This document shows positions 23,061 through 33,926 of a stretch of 64,000 nt of DNA, piece by piece (the stretch's first letter is position 1; the number at the start of each line of letters is the position of its first letter). Location of the stretch: assembly GCA_025765595.1 (NCBI GenBank), contig JAIVFH010000102.1, positions 54,599-118,598 on the forward strand, read 5' to 3'. The DNA comes from Obelidium mucronatum (Eukaryota; Chytridiomycota; Chytridiomycetes; Chytridiales; Chytriomycetaceae). The position numbers and the translations under genes were made by a program. The notes beneath the pieces are model-generated. The model worked only from the letters and a program-made list of their open reading frames with translations, was not told where the DNA came from and did not search any database.

Positions 23061-24266
23061 ATGATCAAGCAAATCCTCTTTCTAGTTACAATCCTTGCTT
23101 CCTCCGCCTTTGCCGCTCTTGACTGCTGTGATCTCTGCGACATCCGCGTTTCACCAGATCCATGTGGAACCTCAGCTCAATGGGGTCAAATGTCTTGTGC
23201 CTTGGGTCAAGGTTTCTGTCAGTCCGCTACCTGTGATGACTGTACTCCTGCTCTCTTGAAATGCTGTGACAGCTGTACCAGCAACGGACAATGTTCTGGT
23301 AGCCTGGCGTGTGTCAATGGAAAGTGTAGCGACGCGACTTGTAACTGTGGAGCTCCCTCACCAACTCGTACGACCACAACAACCACTACAACCACTAAAA
23401 AAGTTACTGCTACCACTGCACCGCCAAGCAACGCGAAACGGCTGATTGGATACTGGAACGAGCAGTACGGAGAACCACTTGCTACCATTTGTAAGCAAGG
23501 GTACAATGTGGTCAATGTGTACAACCTCGCCCACTTTGGATACGAAAGCGACTTTCCTGAACAACCAAATGGAGTCATTACAAGCAGCATCACTGATATT
23601 GCTGCTTGTCGAGCGCTTGGGGTGAAGGTTGTCCTCGTCCTTGGTGGAGCCAACGGTGCAAAATACTCTGTCGACGGATATCCCTCTGGCTATTCAATCA
23701 AGAACGGAGCCAGTCTTGCGAAATCTCTGTGGAATGCATATTTTTCGAAAAATCAGTTTGATGGTGTTGACTTTGATATCGAAGGGCTCTACAATAACCA
23801 CGGAACTGGCGCTGATTTGGCTGCCATGATTACATACTTTAGACAGCAAGGTGGTTCCAACTTTATTATTAGTTTGGCTCCATACTCCAACTATGACGGA
23901 ACTGAGGATGCCCAGGCGGTTGTCCGCGATGGAATTTCTCGTGCCAAGGCTTCCATCTCGTACCTCAACGTGCAAACCTACCGCGTTTACTACTCTGGCG
24001 TTGAAGACAATGGATTGATTCAAGCAAACTATAACTGGTATGCTGCGCAATATGGAATCCCAATCAACATTGGAATCAATGTCTGTGTCGATTATGCAAT
24101 CGCCAAGATCAGCCACATGAAGACATTTGCGAAAACTTTGAGCCCTCCGCCTGCTGGATTGTTTATCTGGAGTGCTGATTGTGCTTCATTGAACCAAAAG
24201 AATGGAGTTTCTGGTTTGAGAGTGAGTGAATTCAACAACTGGGTTCACGGAACTTTCCCCAACTAG
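23061..24266 (+). CDS. Secreted GH18 chitinase with Cys-rich N-terminal module
   Basis: A single-exon gene of 401 aa. The start at 23061 gives a clean signal peptide (MIKQILFLVTILASSAFA) and sits just after a TATA box. Residues ~20-110 form a module with about 20 cysteines (CCDLCDIRVSPDPCG and repeats). A Thr-rich linker follows, then the catalytic domain. The domain carries VVLVLGGANG (the substrate-side SxGG-like strand) and FDGVDFDIEG, which is the GH18 DxxDxDxE motif ending in the catalytic glutamate. A late LFIWSADCASLNQ strand holds the conserved Trp. The enzyme should cleave chitin outside the cell or remodel the cell's own wall. Role of the Cys-rich module, perhaps chitin binding, is inference. 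A broken paralogue follows directly. Confidence 0.88.
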   Translation: MIKQILFLVTILASSAFAALDCCDLCDIRVSPDPCGTSAQWGQMSCALGQGFCQSATCDDCTPALLKCCDSCTSNGQCSGSLACVNGKCSDATCNCGAPSPTRTTTTTTTTTKKVTATTAPPSNAKRLIGYWNEQYGEPLATICKQGYNVVNVYNLAHFGYESDFPEQPNGVITSSITDIAACRALGVKVVLVLGGANGAKYSVDGYPSGYSIKNGASLAKSLWNAYFSKNQFDGVDFDIEGLYNNHGTGADLAAMITYFRQQGGSNFIISLAPYSNYDGTEDAQAVVRDGISRAKASISYLNVQTYRVYYSGVEDNGLIQANYNWYAAQYGIPINIGINVCVDYAIAKISHMKTFAKTLSPPPAGLFIWSADCASLNQKNGVSGLRVSEFNNWVHGTFPN

Positions 24267-24457
24267 AGTTTGGTGGCGAGACACTATGTTTCATTTATGT
24301 TTTTTGTCTTTTGAATATGAAGTAATAAAATTTCAGTTATATAATAATAGTATTAAATGTGTCTGCACATTCATTAATATTAATATGTTCACAAATTTTT
24401 TTCCGTCTAAGCGCTGCGCCGAGACAGATGTCCAATTTAGAAGATTAAAACCAGGAC

Positions 24458-24840
24458 ATGATCACACATCTTCTCCTCATCCTCCTTGCCTCTCTGACCT
24501 TTGCACAAAACGGCTTTCGGGAATGCTGTGACCTCTGCGATGTTTCCGTCGTCCCTGATGCCTGCGGCTATTCCTCTGAGTTTGGGCAGCTTTCCTGCTC
24601 CACTGGCAATGGCTTTTGTCAATCGGAAACATGCAACGACTGCTCTCCGAATCTTTTAAACAGCGGAGATAGCTGCTCGAGCCATGGTCAGTGCAAAGGC
24701 AGCTTCGGCTCTTGAATGTTCCTCCTGCTGGTTTGTTTCTTTGGACTACTGATTGCGCTTCCAGAAATCTTTGGAATGGCGTTGTGGGCTTGAGGTCAAA
24801 GGATTTCGCTGATTGGGTGCATGGATCGTTTCCATACTAG
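24458..24840 (+). pseudogene. Chitinase paralogue lacking the catalytic core
   Basis: The first 85 codons give a signal peptide and a Cys-rich module closely related to the upstream chitinase (ECCDLCDVSVVPDACG), ending at TGA 24713-24715. Directly after, in another frame, bases 24718-24840 encode VPPAGLFLWTTDCASRN and then GLRSKDFADWVHGSFPY followed by TAG. This is the last ~40 residues of the chitinase family. The linker and the whole catalytic region between them are missing, including the DxxDxDxE motif. A single internal deletion explains the structure. The first part could still be translated as a small secreted Cys-rich protein of 85 aa. Confidence 0.8.
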
Positions 24841-25139
24841 ATTTCCTATTGTTGCGTGTGTTTTTTTTTTATGTTGCTGCTACAGGTGGTGGATTCTTTT
24901 GGTTATTGTACCGCTCTTAACGATGTATTCCTCATTTCGTCTTTATTTTTTTTTTTTTGAATATTTAACAAAAACCTCATCCAATTCAGTTCATTGAAAG
25001 AGAAATCTAGTAAAATAAAAAAAAACCCCATTTAAGATTACTTTCTTTTTATTATCCTTCGAGTTTTTTTATTATTCGCTCGTGCATTGTGTAACTTTCT
25101 TTTTTTTTTTTTTTTCCTTCTTTTGAGTTTAACAGCAAA

Positions 25140-27603
25140 ATGGAAAACAACAACAGCGCATTTCGAGGAAGAGGAAGAGGCAGAGGCGGATGGATCCCAC
25201 GCGAGCCTAAAGCAGAAGCAGCTGTTAAGCGCGAAAGCATCAGCGACTTGGGCCAAATGAGAATCGATCAAGACCAACCACAACAACCATTGACAGATCA
25301 AGGAGTCTCTGCCCCGCCTTCGGCAAATCCAAGAAACAGAAACAGAAGAAAGAAACCTGCCCAATCTGCATCAAACAAACCTACTCAAAACTCTGGAGCT
25401 GCTGCTGCAGTTGTTCAGGATGAAGATGTTGATATGGAGGATGTTGAAGCTGTGGTTGAAACTGTTGGAGAAAACTCAACGCCAGTTCACCTGTCCTCGA
25501 CAAAATTTCAGGATCTCGTCCAGCAGGGAGTAATCTGTGGTCCCGTGGGTCGCGCTTTGAAGGAAGTCATTGGGCATTCCTTCTTGACTCAGGTTCAAGA
25601 CAAGACGATTCTCGAGATTCTTGGCGGAAATGATTGGTAACATATCATATCTTTTTTTTTGCTTCGTTTATCATCGTGTCCTTTTTTTTTTTTGTTGGTC
25701 CTCCCTTTTTTTGTGACTTTGCTCACCTCTCCGCCTTCAGAACGTTAACCGTTTATACAGTCTGGCTCAAGCAAAAACCGGAACCGGAAAGACTCTCGGA
25801 TTCTTGATACCTTCAATTGAACGCGTCTACCGTGCAGCCTACTCAACGAACCCGCCAAACCTGCCACATCCGAATTCTGTCTCGATCCTTGTGATTTCAC
25901 CAACACGTGAGCTCGCGCAACAAATTGCGGTTGAAGCGGAACAGCTTGTTCGATTCTTGCCGCTTCAAGTTCAATGTGTGATTGGTGGAACAAACATGTC
26001 GTCTGAGGCCAAAAAATTGAATGCTGTTGACAAGAGAGTGGATATTTTGATTGCTACTCCGGGGCGTTTGAAGGATCATTTGGAGAATTCAAACTTGGTG
26101 GGAAAAGGTTTTTTTCTGAGTCGCGTCAATCATGCTAATATGGTTGTTGGTTATTTGTCTGCAGAAAGCGGGCTGTTTGAATCTTCAAGTCCTCATATTC
26201 GATGAAGCGGACCGTTTACTGGATGAAGGTAAAGGCGTCATTTACCTTACCATGGTTTCTCACTGGATCATTGAACATGAACAGGTTTCAAACAGGACAT
26301 TGATAAGATCTTGACATTCCTCCCAAAAGCAATCTCCCCTACCTCCACTACAACTCGCCAAACACTCCTGTTTTCAGCAACAATCCCTCAATCAGTTCAC
26401 GCTATCGCCAAACAGGCACTCCTCCCCAACTTCAAATTCATTACAACCATCGCCGAATATGAAAGCAGCACCCATGAACACGTTCCTCAACATCAACTCG
26501 TTGTCCCCATGCAAGACATGCTCACAGCCGCTTACGGAATCCTGAACCAAATCCTTAGCACCAACACTCTTCCCGCCAAAATCATCATGTTTTCCCAACC
26601 GCCAGAACAACGCAACTCTTTGCAGAACTGCTTTTGGCACTTAAAATCAAATGCCCCGTTTTCGAAATCCATTCACGGAAGTCCCAGAGTGTAAGAACGA
26701 AAGCGACAGACGCGTTTCGAACCTGTGCCATGGGGATTATGGTTTCCAGTGATGTATCTGCACGGGGGATGGATTTCCCGGGTGTTACTCATGTTTTGCA
26801 AGTCGGTGTTCCTGCGAACCGTGAGCAATGTGAGAGTTTTTTTTTTTTTTTTAAAACAGAATTGAATTGTTGTGCATACTTAATCGAGAAATGTAGACAT
26901 CCACCGACTGGGTCGAACAGCCCGCGCCGGAACCGCAGGAACTGGAATCCTTCTCCTCGGTGACTTTGAATCCTCGTTCCTCACCCGCCAGCTTCGAGAC
27001 CTCCCCTTGAAACCATACCCGTACCCAACCCCCATTTCTCCAACTCTCACTTTACAAGTGCAAGCGGCACTCGAAAATTCTGTGGCCGCTGAAACAAAAG
27101 ACATGGCGTATCAGGCGTGGCTTGGGTTCTATAACACGTGGTGTCGTGAGTTTGGATGGAAGACAAAAGATGAGCTTGTGGTGGTTGCGAATCAGTATGC
27201 GATGGATTGTTTGAGGTGTGAGAGGTTGCCTGGGTTGTTGAAGAAAACTGTTGGGAAGATGGGGTTGAAAGGGGTTAGTGGGTTGAATATCGTTTCTGAA
27301 TTGGGTGGAGCTGGTGGTGGTGGGGAAAGTCGGGGTGGGAGTGGGAGAGGGAGAGGGAATGGTGGTCCAAGTCGCGGCAGTAGTGGTGGGGCTCGTGGAG
27401 GCGCGATTGGTAGGGGCGATGGTGCGTCAGAGGCAAATGATACTCGTGGTTTGTATTCCACTCCTGTACCAGGCAATAATTCTGGAAGGGGTGGATCGAA
27501 TGGTGGACGTGTGACTGGAATGCGCGGTAATGGACGAGGAAGTGGTCGTGGGCGTGGTAGGCAACCACGTGGTGGTGGTGGTGATCAAGGGATGACGCAA
27601 TAA
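25140..27603 (+). CDS. DEAD-box RNA helicase with RGG tail, one frame break
   Basis: Five exons (25140-25636, 25761-26097, 26165-26228, 26285-26829, 26897-27603) cover all helicase motifs in order: AQAKTGTGKT (Walker A, spliced), SPTRELAQQ, ATPGRL, DEAD within LIFDEADRLLD, SAT, SSDVSARGMDFP and YIHRLGRTARAG. The N-terminus is RG-rich, and the C-terminus has RGG/GRG repeats that bind RNA. The protein would be about 716 aa, similar to the Mss116/Has1-type group; KIIMFFPTAR-like motif IV fits the mitochondrial Mss116 branch. Within exon 4 the frame slips by one base at a T run (26590-26593), where one more T would keep motif IV and everything after it in frame. This is either a sequencing slip or a real break. 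Confidence 0.8.
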
Positions 27604-27663
27604 GTGGAAAAGGGTTTCGAAAAAGTTTTTTTAAATTACATTTCACACAAAAAAAGCTGAAAA

Positions 27664-28218
27664 ATGGGACGAAGAGAGACAGTAGTTGTGTTTGGGGTTC
27701 CCTTGAAGACACTTCTGGGAACAACTGTTTCGATTGAAGACCTCAAGTGGGGAGCGGCGCTTGCAAAGCCAGAGGCATTGACGCTTTACCGCTTTTATCA
27801 GGGCTCTGACGAGGCGGCAGTGAATGCTCCAGCTCGCTACTGCACTCCAGGAACTGAAGAAGATGCACAAGAAGCGGCTGATGCCGCAGCCAAGCGCCTT
27901 CCGCCAATGTTCCGCAATGATGCCAAGTTTATCGCTGGAATGCAGGAACATGCTCGTGATGTTGCTTTGAAGGGGGTGTGCAAATGGGTTTGGAATTTTG
28001 CTGAGTTGGATGCTTTAAAGCGCAAGAATGAGGACGAGGAACAAGATGAACTTAATACTTGCATTGCCGGCTATCTTTTGGCTGAATTGCATGGGAGCGG
28101 CGCCTTGCAAATGAATGCTGAGTTCTTTTCGGCAGTGGAAGAGGCCAGATTGGACTGGACTGAAAAGTACGGAGCTGTAATCAATGCAAAGCCTGAGTTG
28201 ATTGTGATTGGCGGATAA
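27664..28218 (+). CDS. Hypothetical protein, 184 aa
   Basis: An intronless frame from ATG 27664 to TAA 28218, 60 bases after the helicase gene. The protein is soluble, with alternating Ala-rich helices, a WKWVWNF-like aromatic patch (GVCKWVWNFAELDALKR) and an acidic stretch NEDEEQDE. No signal peptide, membrane segment or known motif is visible. The unbroken frame, an A-rich leader before the ATG and codon use like its neighbours support a real gene. Function unknown. It is convergent with the CBM9-like gene, whose stop is only 58 bases away. Confidence 0.6.
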   Translation: MGRRETVVVFGVPLKTLLGTTVSIEDLKWGAALAKPEALTLYRFYQGSDEAAVNAPARYCTPGTEEDAQEAADAAAKRLPPMFRNDAKFIAGMQEHARDVALKGVCKWVWNFAELDALKRKNEDEEQDELNTCIAGYLLAELHGSGALQMNAEFFSAVEEARLDWTEKYGAVINAKPELIVIGG

Positions 28219-28276
28219 AAGAGTAGGGAAGGATCTGAGAATAGTGACTGCAAATTTGTATTTGAAAAAAGCACCT

Positions 28277-29238
28277 TCATTCATTTGAGTTCGTTTCAAC
28301 AAGCAATGAAGCAATATCGTCTTCTAAAAACTGAACAAATCCCCACCGCTCTGGAATATGCATGTTTATCTCCCCTTGAGGCGCCCAAGTCCAGTTATCT
28401 TCAAAATGAACGTCATATCGGTTCTCATCGGGGATACGAATATAGTCGCCCGTTTCCTCATCAATTCGAAACTCCCATTCCACACGCGAGAAATTGATTC
28501 TCCACGTGTCTCCTGGATTCGGAGGAGTGGAACGCGTTGGTGGGTTATTGTTGTACTTTTTCAGTCCTTGAAATCATATGGATAGGTTAGCCATACGTCA
28601 AGCCATACGTCATAATGCTTGAAAAAAAGGCATCCAAGAACCTTTCCAGGGAATAGCAACCTCTACATTCCATCCAATATCCTCATCAGAAGAATCGTTA
28701 ATCGTTCCGTCCACGTAAACAGCTGAAATGAGATCTTCGATATTCGTGGGATGCGTGGCAGTGCCGCCTTTACTATATGGTTTGTCCAAAGTCAGTTCCC
28801 AGATTGTATTCAACGCGTTTACTTCGAATTCATAGTAGTTGAGGCCGTCTCCGTCTGGGTCAATGAATATCTCCCTGTCAAAACGGGTTCAGCATTGATT
28901 TAATGACCGAATCCACCAAACCAGTCATTTTGCCAGTAGATGACGCTGTTTTTTTCCTTTATATTTGTCCAGACATGCGGTTCTTCCATTTCGCAGGCAA
29001 AGTAGAGGTATTCTGAGTCATAGAGCATCTTTGCTCTTGTCTTGAAACGCGGTTTGGGTTTGGAAGCATCTCCGGTAATATCCACGAATTCAGACGTCCA
29101 AGGAGCCAAAGTCCATGGGAAAGTGTCGAGTTTTCCGTTGAGTGGCGGTGGTGTTGACGTGAAGTACGCAGAGTAAAGTGGTGGTGTTTGCAGATCAATG
29201 TTCATTTTTCGAACCAAATCAAAACCTGGTGTCATCAA
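28277..29238 (-). CDS. CBM9-like carbohydrate-binding domain protein
   Basis: Three exons (29238-28922, 28874-28642, 28566-28277; introns 47 and 75 nt) give 279 aa. The whole protein is one domain of the CBM9/DOMON-like beta-sandwich family: [24 protein letters not shown], then [60 protein letters not shown] and [22 protein letters not shown]. The DPDGDGxxYYEFE and IPWK blocks are diagnostic. Such domains bind sugars in bacterial xylanases; stand-alone versions have no assigned function. No signal peptide is seen, so the protein may be intracellular. It is divergent from the PKA gene, sharing a ~290-bp promoter region. Confidence 0.78.
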
Positions 29239-29526
29239 GTTTTTACTCTTCTTAACCTCTTGTTAATATTATGAATCAAAGAAAAGGAATTGATTATTTT
29301 TCGTTGTTCTATTTTAAGTTACCCCTTTTACCAAATTTTGCAACTTTCCCTTCCAGAAAACACCTCGTCGCAATTCTGGTTTCAATAACCCAAAAAAAGA
29401 AAGAGACGCAGCCAGAGAGTCAGAGAGAGTGAACGATCGCCAAGCCCTGCTCGTCAAAAGAAACTCGACAAAACTGTAGATCTTTTTTTTGTTTTGACAA
29501 CCGGAATCATCGTCATCACCAGTATT

Positions 29527-31270
29527 ATGAGGAAATCTGGAACAACTCCATCGGAAAACTTACCGCCCGTGCGGCAACCCTCAGCCATTTCTCGGAAAGG
29601 CGGTGGCGTTGGAACTGCTGGTGTATTATCTCCAACCTTGAATCAAACGACAACATTGGGGGGAAATAGCGGCGCCAAGCCGTCCATTCGTGCTTCCCGT
29701 GGAAGCGCGCGGACGTCAGTAATCAACATGGATCCCTCGATTCTCGAAAAAGAAGTGGAAATATTGAATCTCGCAGCAAAGAAATTGGATACGCCGGCTG
29801 GATTCATGTCAAGCACAAACACACTTGTTGCAACCACAGCAACAGCAGCATTGGGGCAAAAGAGCACTGTGAAAGGAGCCAAAGTAAATCATGGAATCTC
29901 GAATGATCAGCCGAAACCAAAAGTAGGAAATCGACTTGAATTACCTCTTGCTGTGAAACGACCAACATCGGCCCCCAACGTAAACAATATCGCGGAAGGG
30001 GCTGCTGTGGCTCCAGAGGTGGAGGAAGCTCAAATTAACGCCAACTTTATGGGGAACAATTTGCGGTCCAAGAAACAAATCAAACAGTCTGCTGCAGCAG
30101 GGAATCTTAAATCATGTGGTATGCGAGCATTACCCTTTTTTTGTTTTGTGTTATTTTCAAGCAACAAAAAGCTTACGGGTGTCAGAAAAAGTACACACTT
30201 TCACTCTACAGGATTTCACAATTCGCGAGCAGATTGGAAAAGGCGCGTTCGCGAGAGTCCATGTTGTCAAATTTAACCGGCAAGACTATGAAACAAGTAT
30301 AAACATGACAACTAAACAATTCTCGAAAACATATGCGATTAAGTCACTACGGAAGGCGGACATTGTTAAAACCAAACAAATCAAGCACGTCATGAGTGAA
30401 AAGAATATCCTCAATATGCTCAAGAGTCCTTTTATTGTAGAGTTGGTGACAACGTTCCAAGACCAAAAGCACTTGTATCTCGTTTTAGAGTATATCCCTG
30501 GAGGAGATATGTTTAGCCATATTCGAAAACACATACGGTTCCAGGAAGCGGTTGCGAAATTCTATACATGCGAGATTATTCTGGCGCTGGAGTATATACA
30601 TTCAAAAGATGTCATCTATAGAGATTTGAAGCCAGAGGTGAGGAGGATTTTTTCCATCATGTCATTTCAGAAGTTCTCATAGATTTGGCTTCTTGAATAG
30701 AACATTCTTATCGACCCTCGGGGTCACATAAAAATAGCGGATTTCGGTTTTGCAAAAGTAATCCCCCGAAATCATGCAACAACATTCTGTGGAACTCCTG
30801 CATACATGGCCCCTGAAATCATTCTAAAAATGGGATACACAAAGGCAGCTGACTGGTGGAGCCTCGGAACCGTCTGTTACGAACTGATGGCAGGTTATTC
30901 TCCCTTCCAAGCAGAAAGCCCCTTAAAAATATATGAACGGATCCTCAACTACGAGCTCCGATGGAGTTCCCAAATCGGAGAAACAGGACGAGATTTGTTG
31001 AGCAAGATCCTCGAAAGCCAACCAAACAAGCGGCTTGGCATGTACGGCGCCAAGGAAATCAAATCCCACCCTTGGTTTCGTGGAATCAATTGGAAAGAGG
31101 CAGAGATGCTCCAAATTCCGGTTCCTTTTGTACCGGATATTGAATGTGATGGGGATATCAGGAATTTCGATATATATACAGATCAGAGTTCGGTGATTAC
31201 AATGCAGAATGGAACAATGGAGTTGACGAGTGAGGATAACTTGTATGATGGGATGTTTCCTGACTTTTGA
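29527..31270 (+). CDS. cAMP-dependent protein kinase catalytic subunit, copy 1
   Basis: Exons 29527-30118, 30186-30637 and 30701-31270 give 537 aa. A disordered N-terminal extension of about 200 residues precedes the AGC kinase domain: FTLQDFTIREQIGKGAFARVH (glycine loop), YAIKSLRK (VAIK lysine), YRDLKPEN (catalytic loop), DFGFAK (metal-binding DFG), TTFCGTPAYMAPE (activation loop with the PKA-type threonine, and the APE motif). The C-tail ends in FPDF, the FxxF hydrophobic motif at the extreme C-terminus that marks PKA. It should phosphorylate R-R-x-S/T sites when freed from the regulatory subunit by cAMP. All catalytic residues are present. A paralogue with the same last intron position and equal last-exon length (570 nt) lies at 40150-41478. 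Confidence 0.9.
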
Positions 31271-31568
31271 GAGCCCATATATATACACTTTTTTTTCTGC
31301 CTTGGTGTAAAAGAAAAGCACTACTGCTGGTCAAAACAACAAGTGTCTCATGATTCAATCAAGTTTATTGGAAATTTTCCTCAAATCAACCTATGAACCA
31401 ACTCAAAAACAACCCAGATCTTAGAGGTACTCAAACTAGACCCCATATCAGACGGTAAAATCTAACAGAAGCTCCATTTGGCGACCCCGAATAGCGGCCT
31501 TTGAAGAGTTTGCCCTCTTTGGCAGCCCTCGAACACAAACCCACAATACAACAACAGCACCAGTTCAA

Positions 31569-32394
31569 ATGGACAATGCCAAGTTTGCAAAACTATGCCG
31601 AGACTCTGGCCTGGTCGATAATATAAGTCTCTCGCTGATTGATGTGGATATCATCTTTGCCAAATGCAAGCAAGTTGGGAAACGGAAGCTGTTTTATGCC
31701 GATTTTCAGCGTGCCTTGAGAGAGATTGCAGATACGAGACAGTGCGATATTGATCATGTTGTTGCGATGGTTGTGACGGCTGCGCCTGAGCTGAATGGAA
31801 CAGTTAAGTCGAAACTGTTTTCTTGGCATATTGAAGGAGGATTGGTGCACTTTTCAAATGATTGGAAAAAAGTTTGGACTCTTTGCGATATCTCGAAGCG
31901 ACTCGAAGGAATTATGTTGAGGCTCTTCGGTTTTGTTCCTGTGCGGACGACTGTTGGCATTGTTTGGGCGAGCACTAGACAAACTCACACTGACAACCAA
32001 CAAAAAAAACTTCATACAGATTCCTCAAGTTACCGAACTGATTGAAAAACTCACCGACACGAGTCTCTACACGGGCACACACAAGGCCCGCTTCGATCCA
32101 GTCACCGGCCAAGGCCTTGGCTTAGAAGGCCGAGAACCAGTGAATCCCACAGCCAATTTATCATCGATTGTATCTCGGCACAATACTGCCAGAACGCTTG
32201 GTTCAAAGTCACTTCCGACGCCTTATGCGTCTCATCCGTCGAGCCCAACATCTCCAGTGAGATATTCAGAGGATCATGGGGGGAGAGAAAGCGTGTTCGA
32301 TCGGTTGAATAATGTGAGCACGTTCACGGGAACGCATAAGCATCGGTTTAATGAAGATGGTACTGGGAGAGGGAAAGCCGGGAGGGAGGATTGA
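31569..32394 (+). CDS. TPPP/p25-alpha domain protein
   Basis: The first exon (31569-31802) encodes the start of a p25-alpha core (AKLCRDSGLVD..., KCKQVGKRKLFYADFQRALREIA). The second (32020-32394) holds DTSLYTGTHKARFDPVTGQGLGLEGRE and a second, shorter FTGTHKHRFNEDGTGRGKAGRED copy at the C-terminus. The TGTHKxRFD...GxGxxGRE signature is specific to tubulin-polymerisation-promoting proteins. The predicted length is about 202 aa. The 217-nt intron is longer than its neighbours, so a small internal exon may have been missed. p25-alpha proteins bundle microtubules and, in fungi, track with the presence of a flagellum, which supports a zoosporic host. Confidence 0.8.
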
Positions 32395-32639
32395 AGAGCA
32401 ATGTGTTATGGAATTTCGCTGGCTCTCTTCTTTTTCCCAGAATGAGAATTGGAAGTTGAATGTAGGTTTGTGAGAGCGATGGTATGAACGAGGGAGTGTA
32501 TCTATTGGTTGATTATAAATAAAAAAAAACTAGAATTAAAATCGTTAAACAGTAAGACGTTTTGTAATCTTCAGTTGCGATCAAAACTCCTTCCCATGAG
32601 GTTGCTTATCTATCGATCTTTTTCTTCAGAAAAAAAACA

Positions 32640-33839
32640 ATGGGCGAAAAGAAACGTGAAGTCGATCAACTCAAGGTCCAGTGTTTCTCTTTAATTATTT
32701 ACGTCTTTTCTCGCGTTAAACAAGGCGTGAACTCTATCTTGTTTATATCCAGGCGTTCCTTGGAGGTGGCTGCGGTGGTATCGCCAATGTCCTGGCTGGT
32801 CAACCTTTTGATACCTTGAAGGTTCGGATGCAAACTGCCGCTCCTGGTCAATACAACGGCCTTGCTGATTGCTTCCGAAAGACTATCGTGCGTTTTGATT
32901 TTTGAACTCCTGTGACTGGAACTGATTGTTGAAACTATCTATCTTATATTTCCGGTCAGGCCAAGGACGGATTAAAAGCTTTGTACCGAGGAGTTAGTGC
33001 TCCCTTAATCGGAGTTACTCCAATGTGGGCCCTCTCATTCTGGTATGATCTCTTCAATAGTTGTGTTAGACTTTGAGCTGACTCAACCCCTTCACTGTTC
33101 AAAAGGTCCTACGACTTGGGCCAACGTATCGTGTGGGCGGCAACCCCAAATAGAAAATCCAAGGACCTTACAATGGCCGAGTTTGCTTTCGCTGGTGGTT
33201 TTTCTGGATGGGCAACCACAATCATCACTGTTCCAATGGAACGCGTTAAAGTAATCTTGCAGACCCAGGATCAAGTTAAGGGTGGTGTGAAGTACAAGGG
33301 CATGATGGATGCTGGTGTTGGTGTATTCAAGGAAGGTCCGTGAGACACCTTTTTCTTCGTTTCTGTGAACTGACGGTCCCATCCATAGGTGGATTTGGAA
33401 GCTTGTACCGAGGAACTATCGCAACCATGGCGAGAGATGTACCTGGATCTGCAGCATAGTATGTGCTCCCCCTCTCAAATATCTCGTTGCTGAACAACGA
33501 AAAAAAAACAGCTTCGTTGCCTACGAATACTTTTACCGCCTGCTGAAAAAAGAAGGCCAAAGCATGTCTATTGGAGCCACATTGTTTGCTGGAGGAATGT
33601 CAGGAGTTGCCATGTGGTCGATTGCAATCCCCCCTGATGTGATCAAGTCGCGAATCCAAGCGTCACCAGCCGGAACATACAAAGGATTTGTCGACTGTGC
33701 TGTCAAGATGGTGGCTCAAGAAGGTCCTACTGCTTTGTTCAAGGGATTGGGACCAGCATTGTTGCGTGCGTTCCCAGCGAATGCGGCTGGATTCTTGGGT
33801 CGTGCTGCTGGGCTTGAGCTGATGCACCAAATGTGGTAG
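32640..33839 (+). CDS. Mitochondrial carrier, carnitine/acylcarnitine type
   Basis: Six exons (32640-32675, 32753-32887, 32960-33042, 33106-33335, 33389-33458, 33512-33839) give 293 aa, the standard length. The three repeats carry the carrier signature: [25 protein letters not shown] and [13 protein letters not shown], each followed by a GxxxLYRG or LFKGLGP element. The third repeat plus [18 protein letters not shown] matches the SLC25A20/Crc1 group best, which swaps acylcarnitine for carnitine across the inner mitochondrial membrane. The subtype is inferred from these motifs. The next gene begins fewer than 100 bases after the stop on the same strand. Confidence 0.85.
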
Positions 33840-33926
33840 ATTTCATTTTCCAATATGAAGATAAACACTGGTTTCACTTTGCCCTTTATTATGGGAATTA
33901 AGAAATTATTTAAAAATTCGAAACAC

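Noticed and set aside
27305..27560. Overlapping minus-strand proteins opposite the RGG tail of the helicase
   Set aside because: They are mirror images of the GGT/CGT repeats and have His/Pro-rich low-complexity composition without any support.
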